The notes: generated from the letters alone by a model not told the origin. A DNA stretch of 64,000 bases from an uncultured Collinsella sp. (GCA_944321445.1 CALULJ010000009.1:1-64000), one strand, 5' to 3'. Counted from the first letter of the stretch, positions 1 to 8,016 are shown. Made by a program: numbers and translations.

Positions 1-576
1 GGTCATGGCTGCGGTGAAGGCGGCTTCCTCTCCCGCCCGGAACACCAGGTGCATAAGGACCGAGTCGGTGAAGTCGGTCCCGGCAACGTGCGCACCGGCG
101 TTCTGGGCAACGTGGAGCACCTGCTCATACTGCGGATACGCCACGCGCACCTCGACCGGCACCACACTGGTCATCTCCACGAGCAGCCCCTCGGCGCGCG
201 CGTTCTCCACCGCCGCCTGAGCGGCTGCCGTATACGCGCGCACGAGCCCTCCAGGCCCCAGCAGCGTCCCACCGAAATACCGCGTCGTCACGCAGCAGAC
301 GTCTTTCAGCCCTGCCCCGCGCAGCACCTCGAGCGTCGGCAGACCGCTCGTGCGCTGAGGTTCTCCATCATCGCTCGCTCGCTCGCGTCCGTCCACCAGA
401 ATCCAGGCAGGCACGTTGTGCCGCGCATCATAATGCTTCGCGCGAACCGCCGCCTGATGCGCTGCGGCCTCTTCCTCGGACTCCACATGCACCAGCTGCG
501 CGATGAACCGGCTTTTACGGTCCACGAACTCCCCGCAAGCCTCAACCCCAGCCCTCAGAGTGATGTAACTCTCCAC
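1..576 (-). CDS. YigZ/IMPACT family protein, 3' end outside the window
   Basis: Reading the minus strand from a GTG at 576 gives 192 residues that run off the left edge without a stop. The protein contains DRKSRFIAQLVHV near the N-terminus, then NVPAWILVDGRERASDDGEP and TRYFGGTLLGPGGLVRAY. These are the hallmarks of the YigZ/IMPACT N-terminal domain (UPF0029). An AGAGGTG ribosome-binding site sits 7-8 bases upstream of the GTG. Family members are about 200-215 residues, so only a short C-terminal piece is missing. YigZ proteins are thought to act in translation control or RNA binding by analogy with eukaryotic IMPACT, but their bacterial role is not settled. The start is not certain, because a GTG was preferred over any downstream ATG on the basis of the conserved N-terminus. 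Confidence 0.85.
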   Translation of the reverse strand, partial: MESYITLRAGVEACGEFVDRKSRFIAQLVHVESEEEAAAHQAAVRAKHYDARHNVPAWILVDGRERASDDGEPQRTSGLPTLEVLRGAGLKDVCCVTTRYFGGTLLGPGGLVRAYTAAAQAAVENARAEGLLVEMTSVVPVEVRVAYPQYEQVLHVAQNAGAHVAGTDFTDSVLMHLVFRAGEEAAFTAAMT

Positions 577-624
577 GCAGCACCTCTTAGCACGAAAATA
601 CCGTCTCAACCCACTATAAACCAA

Positions 625-662
625 GGGGACGGGGCCTTTGCAACCGCAAAGGCCTCGTCCCC
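625..662. repeat. Short inverted repeat (hairpin) in the yigZ-DUF47 gap
   Basis: Two 17-base arms (625-641 and 646-662) pair with one G-T mismatch around a 4-base AACC loop. No T-run follows on either strand, so it is either a weak terminator or a structural repeat. It sits 3' of the DUF47 gene and 5' of the YigZ gene. Confidence 0.6.
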
Positions 663-728
663 GCCAGGTCGCAGGCAGCACCACGCCACGAACCAAACCC
701 TAGCCCCGAATCAGCCAAGGGAGATGAA

Positions 729-804
729 GCGGGCCCATGGTCGGGTTTTCGCGATTCCGCAGGCCGCAGGCCGAGGACAAGCGAAAACCCGACCATGGGC
801 CCGC
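729..804. repeat. 24-bp perfect inverted repeat
   Basis: Arms at 729-752 and 781-804 are exact reverse complements and are separated by a 28-base GC-rich spacer. It lies immediately 3' of the DUF47 gene (stop near 820). It could act as a transcription end point or RNA 3' stabiliser, but no U-tract follows the stem. Several gaps in this window hold comparable long hairpins. Confidence 0.8.
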
Positions 805-819
805 ATAGGTTCGTCCCCC

Positions 820-1443
820 TTAGCTATTCTTCATCACAATGCTGTCAACGACGTCGGCGACGTGCTCGACGCTGTCGACGCAATACTCCAGGAAGGTGTA
901 GATCTCATGCCAGGTGAAGACCTCCATGGGATCGGTGCAGTTGGTGTGCAGGCTGTGCATCGCCTCGATATAGAGCGAATCAGCCTCCTCCTCGATGCTG
1001 TTGATGTGGATGACCGTGTCGCGCAGGGTCTTGGAACGCTTGAACTGCGGAAGCTCCTGCAGCAACTTCACCATCTCGGAGCAGGAGCTCTCGATCTTCT
1101 CGACGAGCTCGAGGGAATCGGGACGGATGGTGCGGATGTTGTTGAAGTACAGTCGCAGCAGCACGCCCTCAATCCGATCGACGACAGTATCGAGCAAATC
1201 ACTCAGCTGCGCGATATCCTCGCGCTCGATGGGCGTGACGAACGCCGTCACGAGGGCATCGAGCACCTCGTGCTTGTACTCGTCGGCGGCTTGCTCGATT
1301 GCATGCATCTCGTCCATACGCTGCTTCAGCGTATCGGGGTCGTACGAGCGCATGATGTCCGCCAGCAGGCGGGCACCCTTGCACGACAGCTCAGCACATG
1401 CCTGGAACGAGTCAAAATAGAACGAGTCGTTTTTCCTAGCCAC
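820..1443 (-). CDS. DUF47 family PhoU-like phosphate transport accessory protein
   Basis: This 207-residue all-helical, acidic soluble protein fits the DUF47 (PhoU-like, 'Pit accessory protein') family in length and pattern, with helices rich in E, D and L and no membrane segment. It lies directly downstream of the PiT-type phosphate permease gene and is probably co-transcribed with it. In this family DUF47 proteins are nearly always paired with PiT permeases and are thought to modulate phosphate uptake. The start is a GTG at 1443 preceded by AAAGGTAGGA; no ATG alternative fits as well. It differs from the second PhoU-like protein in this window (6098-6952), which is longer and sits apart. 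Confidence 0.88.
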   Translation of the reverse strand: MARKNDSFYFDSFQACAELSCKGARLLADIMRSYDPDTLKQRMDEMHAIEQAADEYKHEVLDALVTAFVTPIEREDIAQLSDLLDTVVDRIEGVLLRLYFNNIRTIRPDSLELVEKIESSCSEMVKLLQELPQFKRSKTLRDTVIHINSIEEEADSLYIEAMHSLHTNCTDPMEVFTWHEIYTFLEYCVDSVEHVADVVDSIVMKNS

Positions 1444-1517
1444 AGTTCCTACCTTTCACAGGTTGTCTTGCACATGAAAAGCCGGCACGTGCGGACGTGC
1501 CGGCATACAGGTCGAAA

Positions 1518-2570
1518 TTAGAACAGCATCATGAAAATCTTGGCCATGACGAAGCTGATGAGGCCGCAGCCCGGGAACGTGAACACCCAGGTGAGCACCA
1601 TGTCCTTCACCACGGAGAAATTGATGGCCGAAATGCGCTTCACCGCGCCGACGCCCATGATGGCGCTCGTCTTGGTGTGCGTGGTGGACACGGGGATGCC
1701 GAACACAGTGGAGAGCATGATGCAGAAGGCGCCCGCGAGGTCCGCAGAGAAACCCTGGAACTTCTCGAGCTTCACCATGTCCATGCCCACGGACTTGATG
1801 ATCTTCTCGCCGCCCACGCTCGTGCCGACGCCCATGACGACGGAGCACAGCAGCATGAGCCACACGGGAATGACGGCGCCGGAGACATCGGGCTGACCGT
1901 TGCAGAAAGCAACGCCCAGCAGCAACACGCCGATGAATTTCTGGCCATCCTGGGCGCCGTGCATGAAGCTCATGGCGGCAGCACCGAAGATCTGCAGGTA
2001 CGTGAAGGCACCGTTGGCTTTTCGTCGGTCTATGTTGGCGCATACGATGGTGAGCAGCTTGCATATGCCCCAGCCGATGGCGAAGCCCAAAACAAGGCTC
2101 AGCACCAGGCCGTAGAGCACCTTGACCCACTCGTCCATGTTGACGCCGCCCAGGCCGTTTTGAATGGCCAGCGCAGCGCCCGTAAGGCCAGCAATGAGGC
2201 TGTGGCTCTCGCTGGTGGGAATGCCGAAAATGGACGCCCCCACGCTGTAGACCACGATCGAGAACAACGCAGCGCACAGCGCGATAAGCGCCTCGTGCGT
2301 ATCGCCGCCGAAATCGACCATATTGCTGATTGTGGATGCTACGGATGCGTTGAGGTGCGTCATGATCAAGACGCCAAGGAAATTGAAGATCGCGCTCATG
2401 ATGATCGCGGGGCGCACGTTCATGCAACGTGTCGAGATGCAGGTGGCGATTGCGTTCGGGGCATCCGTCCAGCCGTTGACGAAGATGACACCCAGGGTCA
2501 GGAGAACCGAAATCGCCATAATCGGATTCGTGGTGACCTGGCCCAAGAATTCAGTTAGTGAGACTTCCAA
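1518..2570 (-). CDS. pit: PiT family inorganic phosphate transporter
   Basis: This polytopic membrane protein has the PiT signatures GWTDAPNAIAT near the N-terminus and GIPVSTTHTKTSAIMG near the C-terminus, plus an internal GIPTSESHSLIAG repeat. The two halves carry the inverted duplication expected of sodium- or proton-coupled phosphate permeases. It imports inorganic phosphate across the cytoplasmic membrane. I chose a TTG start at 2570 (about 350 residues) because GGAGGAG lies 9 bases upstream; an in-frame ATG at 2642 would add 24 residues. A direct repeat resembling a Pho box and a 17-bp-spaced promoter lie upstream at 2728-2795, so phosphate control is likely. The DUF47 gene follows 74 bases downstream. 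Confidence 0.9.
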   Translation of the reverse strand: MEVSLTEFLGQVTTNPIMAISVLLTLGVIFVNGWTDAPNAIATCISTRCMNVRPAIIMSAIFNFLGVLIMTHLNASVASTISNMVDFGGDTHEALIALCAALFSIVVYSVGASIFGIPTSESHSLIAGLTGAALAIQNGLGGVNMDEWVKVLYGLVLSLVLGFAIGWGICKLLTIVCANIDRRKANGAFTYLQIFGAAAMSFMHGAQDGQKFIGVLLLGVAFCNGQPDVSGAVIPVWLMLLCSVVMGVGTSVGGEKIIKSVGMDMVKLEKFQGFSADLAGAFCIMLSTVFGIPVSTTHTKTSAIMGVGAVKRISAINFSVVKDMVLTWVFTFPGCGLISFVMAKIFMMLF

Positions 2571-2727
2571 AACGCCAAACTCCTCCGTCGAGACGCGTGC
2601 GGACCCCGGCCCGGTTGACTGTGACGACAGCCATAGGGGCAATGTGGCCGAGGGCGCAACGTGTGGCGGGCGCCGGGCGGTAAAACAGCCAAAACAGCCC
2701 GGATTCCTGCGCGTATGCGCGGTGTAA

Positions 2728-2756
2728 AGCGTAGCACTTTACCGTATCTTAGCCAA
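2728..2756 (-). promoter_or_regulatory. Candidate promoter for pit-DUF47
   Basis: On the minus strand TTGGCT (2756-2751) and TACGCT (2733-2728) are separated by exactly 17 bases. The element lies about 160 bases upstream of the chosen pit start and immediately downstream of the Pho-box-like repeat. Confidence 0.45.
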
Positions 2757-2777
2757 CACGTTACATTGGTTCTCGTT

Positions 2778-2795
2778 TGTAAGGGTTTTGTAAGG
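2778..2795 (-). promoter_or_regulatory. Pho-box-like direct repeat upstream of pit
   Basis: On the minus strand CCTTACA occurs twice with an 11-bp period (2795-2789 and 2784-2778), 22 bases upstream of the candidate -35. PhoP-type response regulators bind direct repeats with 11-bp periodicity, and the gene served is a phosphate permease. The motif is short and the assignment is by analogy. Confidence 0.5.
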
Positions 2796-2844
2796 TGCCA
2801 CGCTTACATGGGAGATCTCACAGCGACCTACAAGTGCGCTGAAG

Positions 2845-2867
2845 ACCATTTTACCTGCTCAAATGGT
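2845..2867 (-). terminator. Weak hairpin after RNase P RNA
   Basis: A 7-bp stem (ACCATTT/AAATGGT) lies about 35 bases past the RNase P RNA 3' end on the minus strand. It has no strong U-tract, so termination here is only possible. Read-through into the pit promoter region cannot be excluded. Confidence 0.25.
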
Positions 2868-2897
2868 ATGTCTAACCAGACGCAATAAAGCGTGGAC

Positions 2898-3262
2898 GGC
2901 GCAAAGCGGACCGATAAGCCGGGTTCTGTCGAGAACGGTCATTTATCTTGGCGCACACGTCACCGTGCGGCTCCTCGCACGCTACCCGAGCGCGGACCGG
3001 GCCGGCCCATCGCGCTCCTATTCGCGCTTGCTCCGGATGGGGTTTACCAAGCCGCCGCGTTGCCGCGACGCTGGTGGTCTCTTACACCACCGTTTCAGCT
3101 TTTCCCTTTACGCATACGCGCAGGTGGGAGTCTTCTTTTCTGCGGCACTTTCCGTCGGGTCGCCCCGCCTGGCCGTTAGCCAGCATCCTGCCCTGTGGAG
3201 CCCGGACTTTCCTCACGCCGGGGTCTCCCCCGGTCGCGCGACCGTCTGGCCCGCTTTGCAAG
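2898..3262 (-). ncRNA. rnpB: RNase P RNA, bacterial type A
   Basis: The minus strand contains the universal RNase P RNA elements in order: GAGGAAAGTCCGGGCTCC near the 5' end, ACAGGGCAGGATGCTGGCTA, the GGAAAGTGCCGCAGAAA block, GGTAAACCCCATCCGGAGCA, and finally CAGAACCCGGCTTATCGG. The outer helix P1 forms between GCAAAGCGGGCC (5' end, near 3260) and GGTCCGCTTTGC (3' end, near 2900), which fixes the boundaries to within a few bases. The RNA is the catalytic subunit that trims tRNA 5' leaders. Reading frames across this region on both strands are spurious. Confidence 0.97.
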
Positions 3263-3267
3263 GGCAC

Positions 3268-3276
3268 ATTGTAGCA
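3268..3276 (-). promoter_or_regulatory. Extended -10 element for rnpB
   Basis: TGCTACAAT on the minus strand is an extended -10 (TGn plus TACAAT) ending about 6 bases before the predicted RNA 5' end. No good -35 is seen, which is common for extended -10 promoters. Confidence 0.5.
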
Positions 3277-3360
3277 TCTGAAGCGATCGTTGCCTCCCAC
3301 TATTCCGCTGCATGGGCCCGGTCGGGCAAAACGTACAGATTCACGACGGATGACGGTATC

Positions 3361-3402
3361 AAAACGCAAACGGGCCCGCTTCCCTCGCGAGAAGCGGGCC
3401 CG
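3361..3402 (-). terminator. Rho-independent terminator after divIVA
   Basis: A perfect 12-bp GC-rich stem (3371-3382 with 3391-3402) is followed on the minus strand by TTTGCGTTTT. It lies 30 bases past the divIVA stop codon and ends the sepF-yggT-divIVA transcript. Confidence 0.8.
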
Positions 3403-3431
3403 AATCAAAGCGCTATGCGTGCACGCAGACC

Positions 3432-4106
3432 TTAGTCGAGGTCGTCCATGCCGAAGTCGTCGACCGGAGCAAAGGGGTCGCCGCCCATGACCGGAGCGGG
3501 AGCCGGCTCGGGAACGGGAGCGACGGGGGTCTCGACCACAGGGGTCGAGGCGGCGGAGCCGCTGGGGGTGGAGCTCAGCAGGTTGCTGGGGAAGGAATTC
3601 TGAGCGTCGTCCATGAAGTGCTGGATAAGCTTGAGGTACTCGCTCTTGAACTCCTCGCGGGAAGCCTTGAGGCGATCGATCTCCTCGATCTCGCTCTGCT
3701 TCTCGGCGAGCGCCTGGCGGATGACCTCACGGGCCTTGGCATCGGCGTCGTTGCGGATGCGCTCGGCGTTCTCGCGGGCCTCGGCGATGATGTTGTCAGC
3801 CGTCTGCTGGGCGGCGATGAGGGCGGCGGAGATCTGACGCTCGCTCGCGCCGTAGGCGGGCCCGGGAGCAGGGGCGACAACCGGCTCGGGCGCGGGAGCG
3901 GCCTGGGCCTCGGCAAGCTGAGCCTGGGTGTCGGAGAGCTGCTGCTCGGTCATGGTCAGACGGTTCTTCAGGTCAACGATCTTGTTGAGCATGGCGTCGA
4001 CTTCAGCGGACACCTGCTCGAGGAACACATCGACCTCACCGGGGTCATAGCCGCGCTTGGCCTCGGAGAACGTCTGAGCCTGGATGTCAGCAGGGGTGAT
4101 AGCCAT
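3432..4106 (-). CDS. divIVA: DivIVA / Wag31-type polar growth and division protein
   Basis: This 224-residue coiled-coil protein opens with ITPADIQAQTFSEAKRGYDP and GEVDVFLEQV, the conserved membrane-binding N-terminal block of DivIVA. A long heptad region follows at about residues 30-170, then a Pro/Ala-rich C-terminal tail. DivIVA binds curved membrane at poles and septa and recruits growth or chromosome-anchoring partners. The ATG at 4106 has AAGGAG seven bases upstream; an upstream in-frame Met at 4127 is less likely. It is the last gene of the sepF-yggT-divIVA group, an arrangement typical of Gram-positive dcw-linked regions, and a clear terminator follows. Confidence 0.93.
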   Translation of the reverse strand: MAITPADIQAQTFSEAKRGYDPGEVDVFLEQVSAEVDAMLNKIVDLKNRLTMTEQQLSDTQAQLAEAQAAPAPEPVVAPAPGPAYGASERQISAALIAAQQTADNIIAEARENAERIRNDADAKAREVIRQALAEKQSEIEEIDRLKASREEFKSEYLKLIQHFMDDAQNSFPSNLLSSTPSGSAASTPVVETPVAPVPEPAPAPVMGGDPFAPVDDFGMDDLD

Positions 4107-4166
4107 GTTTGTACTCCTTTTCATCACTGAAGGCGATGCCGCATCTTCCGGCAGCCTCGTGTCACC

Positions 4167-4397
4167 TTATAAGATTATATTGAATACCAGCCGTTCCGCC
4201 AGACTCAACGCAATAAGTGCAACAACCGGCGAAAAGTCGATGCCGCCCATGGGCGGGATGATGCGTCGGAAGAAGTTGAGGTACGGGCCGACTAGCCGAT
4301 CGAGCACGACGGCGAAATCGTACACGATACCGCCCTGCCGCATGGGAAACCATGACAGCAGGCAATAGATAACAATCAGCAGCTCGTAGAAGCCCAC
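4167..4397 (-). CDS. YggT family membrane protein
   Basis: This small hydrophobic protein of at least 76 residues has two membrane segments around a central loop with SWFPMRQGG and LNFFRRIIPPMGGIDFSP, the YggT family signature. It sits between sepF and divIVA, its usual Gram-positive neighbourhood, and is thought to support membrane or division processes. The GTG at 4397 is the only canonical start in frame, but it lacks a ribosome-binding site and begins inside the first conserved helix. The frame stays open upstream, and GAGGAG lies just before in-frame ATC (4436) and ATT (4430) codons, so the real protein may be 11-13 residues longer from a non-canonical start. Confidence 0.85.
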   Translation of the reverse strand: MGFYELLIVIYCLLSWFPMRQGGIVYDFAVVLDRLVGPYLNFFRRIIPPMGGIDFSPVVALIALSLAERLVFNIIL

Positions 4398-4448
4398 GAG
4401 CGTGGAGATAGCCTGAACCAGGGTGTAAATGGTGATCGAACTCCTCGA

Positions 4449-5156
4449 TTACTTGAGATAGCCGTCCGCACGCAGCTTGGCCAGATCGGAATCCTTGACC
4501 TCGCAGCCCTGCGGCAGCACGATGAAAACGCGGTCGCCCAGCTCCTTGATGGTGGCGCCCAGGCCGCACGCGAAGCCGTAGCTGAAGTCGAGCACGCGCT
4601 TGGCCACCTCGGTGCGCACGCCCACGAAGATGAGCGCGACCGGCTGGCGGGTACGCACGCGGCGCACGACCGTCTCGACGTCGTCATAGCTCTCGGGACG
4701 AAGCACGTAGGCAGGCAGCTGCGGGGTACCGTTCACGACAGCGTTGATGTGCGCAGAGGCATCCGAAGCGGGGGCAGCATTGTACGCAGGTGCCTGACGG
4801 CGCGCCTCGGCGTAGCTCGAAGGGGTGTCGTACGCGCCGGGACGATAGGCAGCATCGGAGCTGCGGGAAGGCGGGTTGAACGTCGTGGCGTGACGATCGG
4901 CATCGCCTACGAGCTGGCCGCTGCGGGTGTAGACCGCTACGGACTCGGCCTCGCCGCGATGGGTCTGGCCCAGCAAGCCGTGGCTCGGCTCGGGCTGCTC
5001 GTAGCCGTAGTCGGACTCGCCGTATCCACGGTCGTCATAGCCCTCGTCGCCTTCGTAATACTCGTCGGCGTAGCCCTCTTCGTCCGCATAGTCGTCGTTT
5101 CCAAAACCCTGCGTGTGGGCCGCAATCTTGTTCTTGATGTCGTCTAGGAAGCTCAC
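4449..5156 (-). CDS. sepF: SepF cell division protein
   Basis: This 235-residue protein has an amphipathic N-terminus (SFLDDIKNKI, the membrane anchor), an acidic Tyr/Glu/Gly-rich linker and the conserved C-terminal SepF domain (about 150-235) with RPESYDDVETVVRRVRTRQ and LDFSYGFACGLGATI. SepF polymerises and tethers FtsZ to the membrane. That role matters here because no ftsA gene is present in the dcw cluster. The start is GTG at 5156 with AGAGGTACC upstream; the longer in-frame extension to 5252 would overlap yggS and lacks support. It is transcribed between yggS and yggT. Confidence 0.92.
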   Translation of the reverse strand: MSFLDDIKNKIAAHTQGFGNDDYADEEGYADEYYEGDEGYDDRGYGESDYGYEQPEPSHGLLGQTHRGEAESVAVYTRSGQLVGDADRHATTFNPPSRSSDAAYRPGAYDTPSSYAEARRQAPAYNAAPASDASAHINAVVNGTPQLPAYVLRPESYDDVETVVRRVRTRQPVALIFVGVRTEVAKRVLDFSYGFACGLGATIKELGDRVFIVLPQGCEVKDSDLAKLRADGYLK

Positions 5157-5226
5157 GATGGTACCTCTCTGCCCGTGCTGCGGATATCCTCTGTGTGGTG
5201 CAGGCTCGACAAAACGCCAAGCACTC

Positions 5227-5961
5227 CTATTGTAGAGCAAAAGCCGGGTCAAACACCACTCTACCCAGCCGAACGATCGTTGAACCCTCCTCGAGCGCGA
5301 TATCGAAGTCCTCGCTCATGCCGCAGGACAGCTCCGGAAGCTCGATGCCATACACCGAGGAGAGCTCATCGCGCAGCTCGCGCAGCCCCGAAAACGTCGC
5401 GCGTGCTGCACCTTTATCCCCGCGAGGGGCCATGGTCATAAGCCCGCGGATGCGAATACCGGAAAGCTCCATGAGGTGCTCCATGGATGCGCGGACCTCA
5501 TCGGGGGCGAAACCGGATTTGGTCTCCTCGCCGCTCACGTTGACCTCGAGCAGCACATCAACCGCAGACTGAAGCTCGCCGGTCTCGATGCGGCGCGCGG
5601 CACGCGTCGAGACGGCCTCGGCTAGGTGCGCAGAACCGATAGAGTGGATGAGGACGGCACGCCCCAAGACCGCATTGATCTTGTTGGTCTGAAGATTGCC
5701 GATCATGTCGAAACGCACCTGCGGCAATCCCGTGCGATCGCCCAGCTCGCCCATCTTCCTCACGAGCTCCTGGGGACGGTTCTCGCCGAAAACGCGATAC
5801 CCGGCACGGATGGCAGCGACGACCTCATCGGTCCCCACCGTCTTCGACACCGCGACGAGCGTCACGTCGTCTGACGAGCGACCGGAACGAGAAAGCGCAT
5901 CATCCATGCGCGCGCAGATCTGTACCCGGCGCTCAGCGACCATATCCTCGTAAGTATCCAT
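5227..5961 (-). CDS. YggS/PLPBP family pyridoxal-phosphate homeostasis protein
   Basis: This 244-residue single-domain TIM-barrel protein has the PLP lysine motif TLVAVSKTV near residue 40 and GENRPQEL further on. The rest follows the fold-type III (alanine-racemase-like) pattern, including a RGLMTMAPRGD loop and ELSCGMSEDFDIALEEGSTIVRLG near the C-terminus. It binds PLP without known catalytic activity and buffers vitamin B6 and amino-acid pools. The ATG at 5961 follows AAGGATT. The gene lies directly upstream of sepF, an arrangement found in many Gram-positives, so it likely starts the yggS-sepF-yggT-divIVA operon. Confidence 0.93.
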   Translation of the reverse strand: MDTYEDMVAERRVQICARMDDALSRSGRSSDDVTLVAVSKTVGTDEVVAAIRAGYRVFGENRPQELVRKMGELGDRTGLPQVRFDMIGNLQTNKINAVLGRAVLIHSIGSAHLAEAVSTRAARRIETGELQSAVDVLLEVNVSGEETKSGFAPDEVRASMEHLMELSGIRIRGLMTMAPRGDKGAARATFSGLRELRDELSSVYGIELPELSCGMSEDFDIALEEGSTIVRLGRVVFDPAFALQ

Positions 5962-6002
5962 CTAATCCTTCTTCACTTCGCGTTACTCCCCTATGGTATA
6001 CC

Positions 6003-6034
6003 GAAAGCACGGCCCCGCTTGCGCGGAGCCGTGC
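6003..6034 (-). terminator. Terminator after phoU
   Basis: A 12-bp stem (6007-6018 with 6023-6034, one G-T pair) has a 4-base loop and is followed on the minus strand by TTTCGG. It lies 64 bases past the phoU stop and separates phoU from yggS. The U-tract is short. Confidence 0.6.
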
Positions 6035-6097
6035 CCAAATAACCGTCTATTCACAAGAGAATCGCCGTGAAGCGAAGCGGATGGAAGCGTCTGAAAC

Positions 6098-6952
6098 CTA
6101 AGCTTCGTCCTCCACGTCGTCATCGCCGGCCTGCGCGCGAGCGATGAGCGCCTTGAGGCCGTCGCTGATCTCGTCTTGCGGGATGGCCGCCACATAGCGC
6201 GCATCGCTCACGGGCTGCAGGATCACGCCCTCGCCGGAGGGGACGCGCATGGCCTCGAGCTCATCGTCATCGATCTCGGCGATATCGGCGATAGAGAGGC
6301 GCTGTCCGGTGAGGAGGAAGGACAGCGAGCTCGTAGCGTCTATGGAGATGGACGCAATGCGGTCCAGGTAACGCGACACCATGATGGCGCGGCGCAGGTC
6401 GTCGTAGGTGCTGTCGTCGGCGAGCTCGATGGAAGCCATGCGGTTGTAGGCGCGGAAGAACTCTTCGTACAGCTCGTGTACGCTGTCGTCCTGCACGAGC
6501 AGGTCGCGCATCACGGTGAGGTCGTTGCACACGAGCACCGAGATGCAGTTGCCCACGATGCGATAGACGTAGGCGGCCTCCTGCTCGATGATCTCGACGA
6601 GCTCGGCGGGTAGCTCAATGTCGGAGTTGACCTTGTGTTTGGCCGCGCGGGCGATGCGGCGGACCTTGTCGCACATGCGCTGGAGGTTGAACTCGATGTT
6701 GATGACCGTCTGCAGCAAGCGGAAATCCGATGCGACCGGGCTTTGCGTAGCGATGAGGTTGTAGCACACGGCCTCGAGGTTCGCGCAACGGGCGTCGATC
6801 TGCAGAGTCTTGCTCTGCGCCTTCGCCGCGAGCTTCTTATCGTCGGTGACGAACGCGCGGACGGCATCGTGCAGCGTGAGGTCGACGGCCTCGTAGATGG
6901 AAAGCATCTCGTGGCGCGCCTCGACGAGCTGGCGTGAGAACATCTTGCGCAT
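6098..6952 (-). CDS. phoU: PhoU-like phosphate regulator with C-terminal extension
   Basis: This 284-residue protein is made of two three-helix PhoU repeats (about residues 1-110 and 115-215), with FRLLQTVINIEFNLQRMCDKV typical of the first metal-binding E/D-rich motif and SRYLDRIASISID in the second. Classical PhoU is about 215-235 residues; this one carries some 65 extra acidic residues at the C-terminus whose role I do not recognise. PhoU proteins restrain the PhoR-PhoB/P kinase pathway and Pst uptake. No pst genes are in the window, so its partner is elsewhere. The ATG at 6952 follows GGAGATATGTC. It appears monocistronic. Confidence 0.85.
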   Translation of the reverse strand: MRKMFSRQLVEARHEMLSIYEAVDLTLHDAVRAFVTDDKKLAAKAQSKTLQIDARCANLEAVCYNLIATQSPVASDFRLLQTVINIEFNLQRMCDKVRRIARAAKHKVNSDIELPAELVEIIEQEAAYVYRIVGNCISVLVCNDLTVMRDLLVQDDSVHELYEEFFRAYNRMASIELADDSTYDDLRRAIMVSRYLDRIASISIDATSSLSFLLTGQRLSIADIAEIDDDELEAMRVPSGEGVILQPVSDARYVAAIPQDEISDGLKALIARAQAGDDDVEDEA

Positions 6953-7154
6953 GACATATCTCCAATCAGTAGGTGGGGCGCCGGGTGCCTGAGCGCATAC
7001 CGGTCGGATGCCGCCTTTGCGCGCGACAGCATATCCCCGTACAACCTCATTCAGTGTAGCGAGGCAGTGTCAAGCGCTTGTAAAGGCTCCGCAGGAATCT
7101 GATTACATGGATATGTGCTCCTGTTTGGCGCACGCAGGCGGGATGTCCCCCCCC

Positions 7155-7937
7155 CTACAGCATCACCGCCACGGCCGCATGGCGGCCACATGTGCCGTGC
7201 TCGGCGCGGTACGAGAAGAACCGATCGTTGTCGCGCATGGTCGAAAGCTCAAGGTCGTGCACACGATCAGAGCTGACACCCGCTGCGGCAAGTACCTCGC
7301 GGATGGCACAAGACAGATCGAGCAGGCGGCCCGCCGCCGCGTCGATGCTCTGGAAGCGCTCGGCAAATTGTTCCATGAGCTCTTCGGACACCTCGTATTC
7401 ATCACCGAGGATATGCGGGCCGATGTACGCGTCGATCTGAGATGCATCCACGCCCGCGGCATCCGCAAGCAGGCGCGCCGCCTTCCCCGCGATTCCCGCG
7501 TACGTACCCTTCCAGCCGGAGTGGACAACGGCAAACCCGCAATCGCATACGAGCACCACGGGCACGCAATCGGCGTAGCACAACATGACCGGAACGCGGG
7601 CAGCCGTGCATACGATGGCATCTGTCCCTTCGGCTATGAGCGCACGGACTCGCGCAAGCTCCTCCTCGTCGGCAGACGCGACAACAGCAACCTCATCGCC
7701 GTGAACCTGGTTGGGCACGAGCAGGCGCTCTTCGAGACCGTCCGCCCCCAAAACCGCGAGCACACGCCGACGGTTCTCGGCCACAGCAGCCGGGTCGTCG
7801 CCCACGTGCGTGCCGAGGTTCAGCGAGGCATAGGGAGCCTGGGACACGCCGCCCGTACGCTCCGTGAAGCCGAAGCGGATGGGACCGCGTGCGCCCTCGA
7901 CGAGCGTGACGCCATCGTGCGAAATACGGTCGAGCAT
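7155..7937 (-). CDS. pgeF: PgeF/YfiH (laccase-domain, DUF152) multicopper-type purine nucleoside phosphorylase family
   Basis: This 260-residue protein has the family motifs FTERTGGVS, NQVHGDEV, MLCYADCVPV, VVHSGWKGTYAGI and YIGPHI, which supply the conserved His and Cys ligands. YfiH family members have been shown to clear mis-incorporated residues during peptidoglycan precursor synthesis (PgeF) and to act on purine nucleosides. Either role fits a gene placed after ftsZ at the end of a dcw cluster. The ATG at 7937 is preceded by a GGGGAG-type site; upstream in-frame Met codons read back through a palindrome and are not credible. The upstream gap holds a 68-bp perfect palindrome, so it may be transcribed separately from ftsZ. 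Confidence 0.88.
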   Translation of the reverse strand: MLDRISHDGVTLVEGARGPIRFGFTERTGGVSQAPYASLNLGTHVGDDPAAVAENRRRVLAVLGADGLEERLLVPNQVHGDEVAVVASADEEELARVRALIAEGTDAIVCTAARVPVMLCYADCVPVVLVCDCGFAVVHSGWKGTYAGIAGKAARLLADAAGVDASQIDAYIGPHILGDEYEVSEELMEQFAERFQSIDAAAGRLLDLSCAIREVLAAAGVSSDRVHDLELSTMRDNDRFFSYRAEHGTCGRHAAVAVML

Positions 7938-8016
7938 AGGGAGTCTCCCCTCATGTGAAAATCGAAGTACTGGCCCTATTGTCCCCCAAAGGCACCCGCT
8001 ACAAACTTTCGCCAAT

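Noticed and set aside
2863-3435. Open frames on both strands over the RNase P RNA
   Set aside because: The whole stretch is explained by conserved RNase P RNA motifs and the P1 helix; the frames have no ribosome-binding sites.
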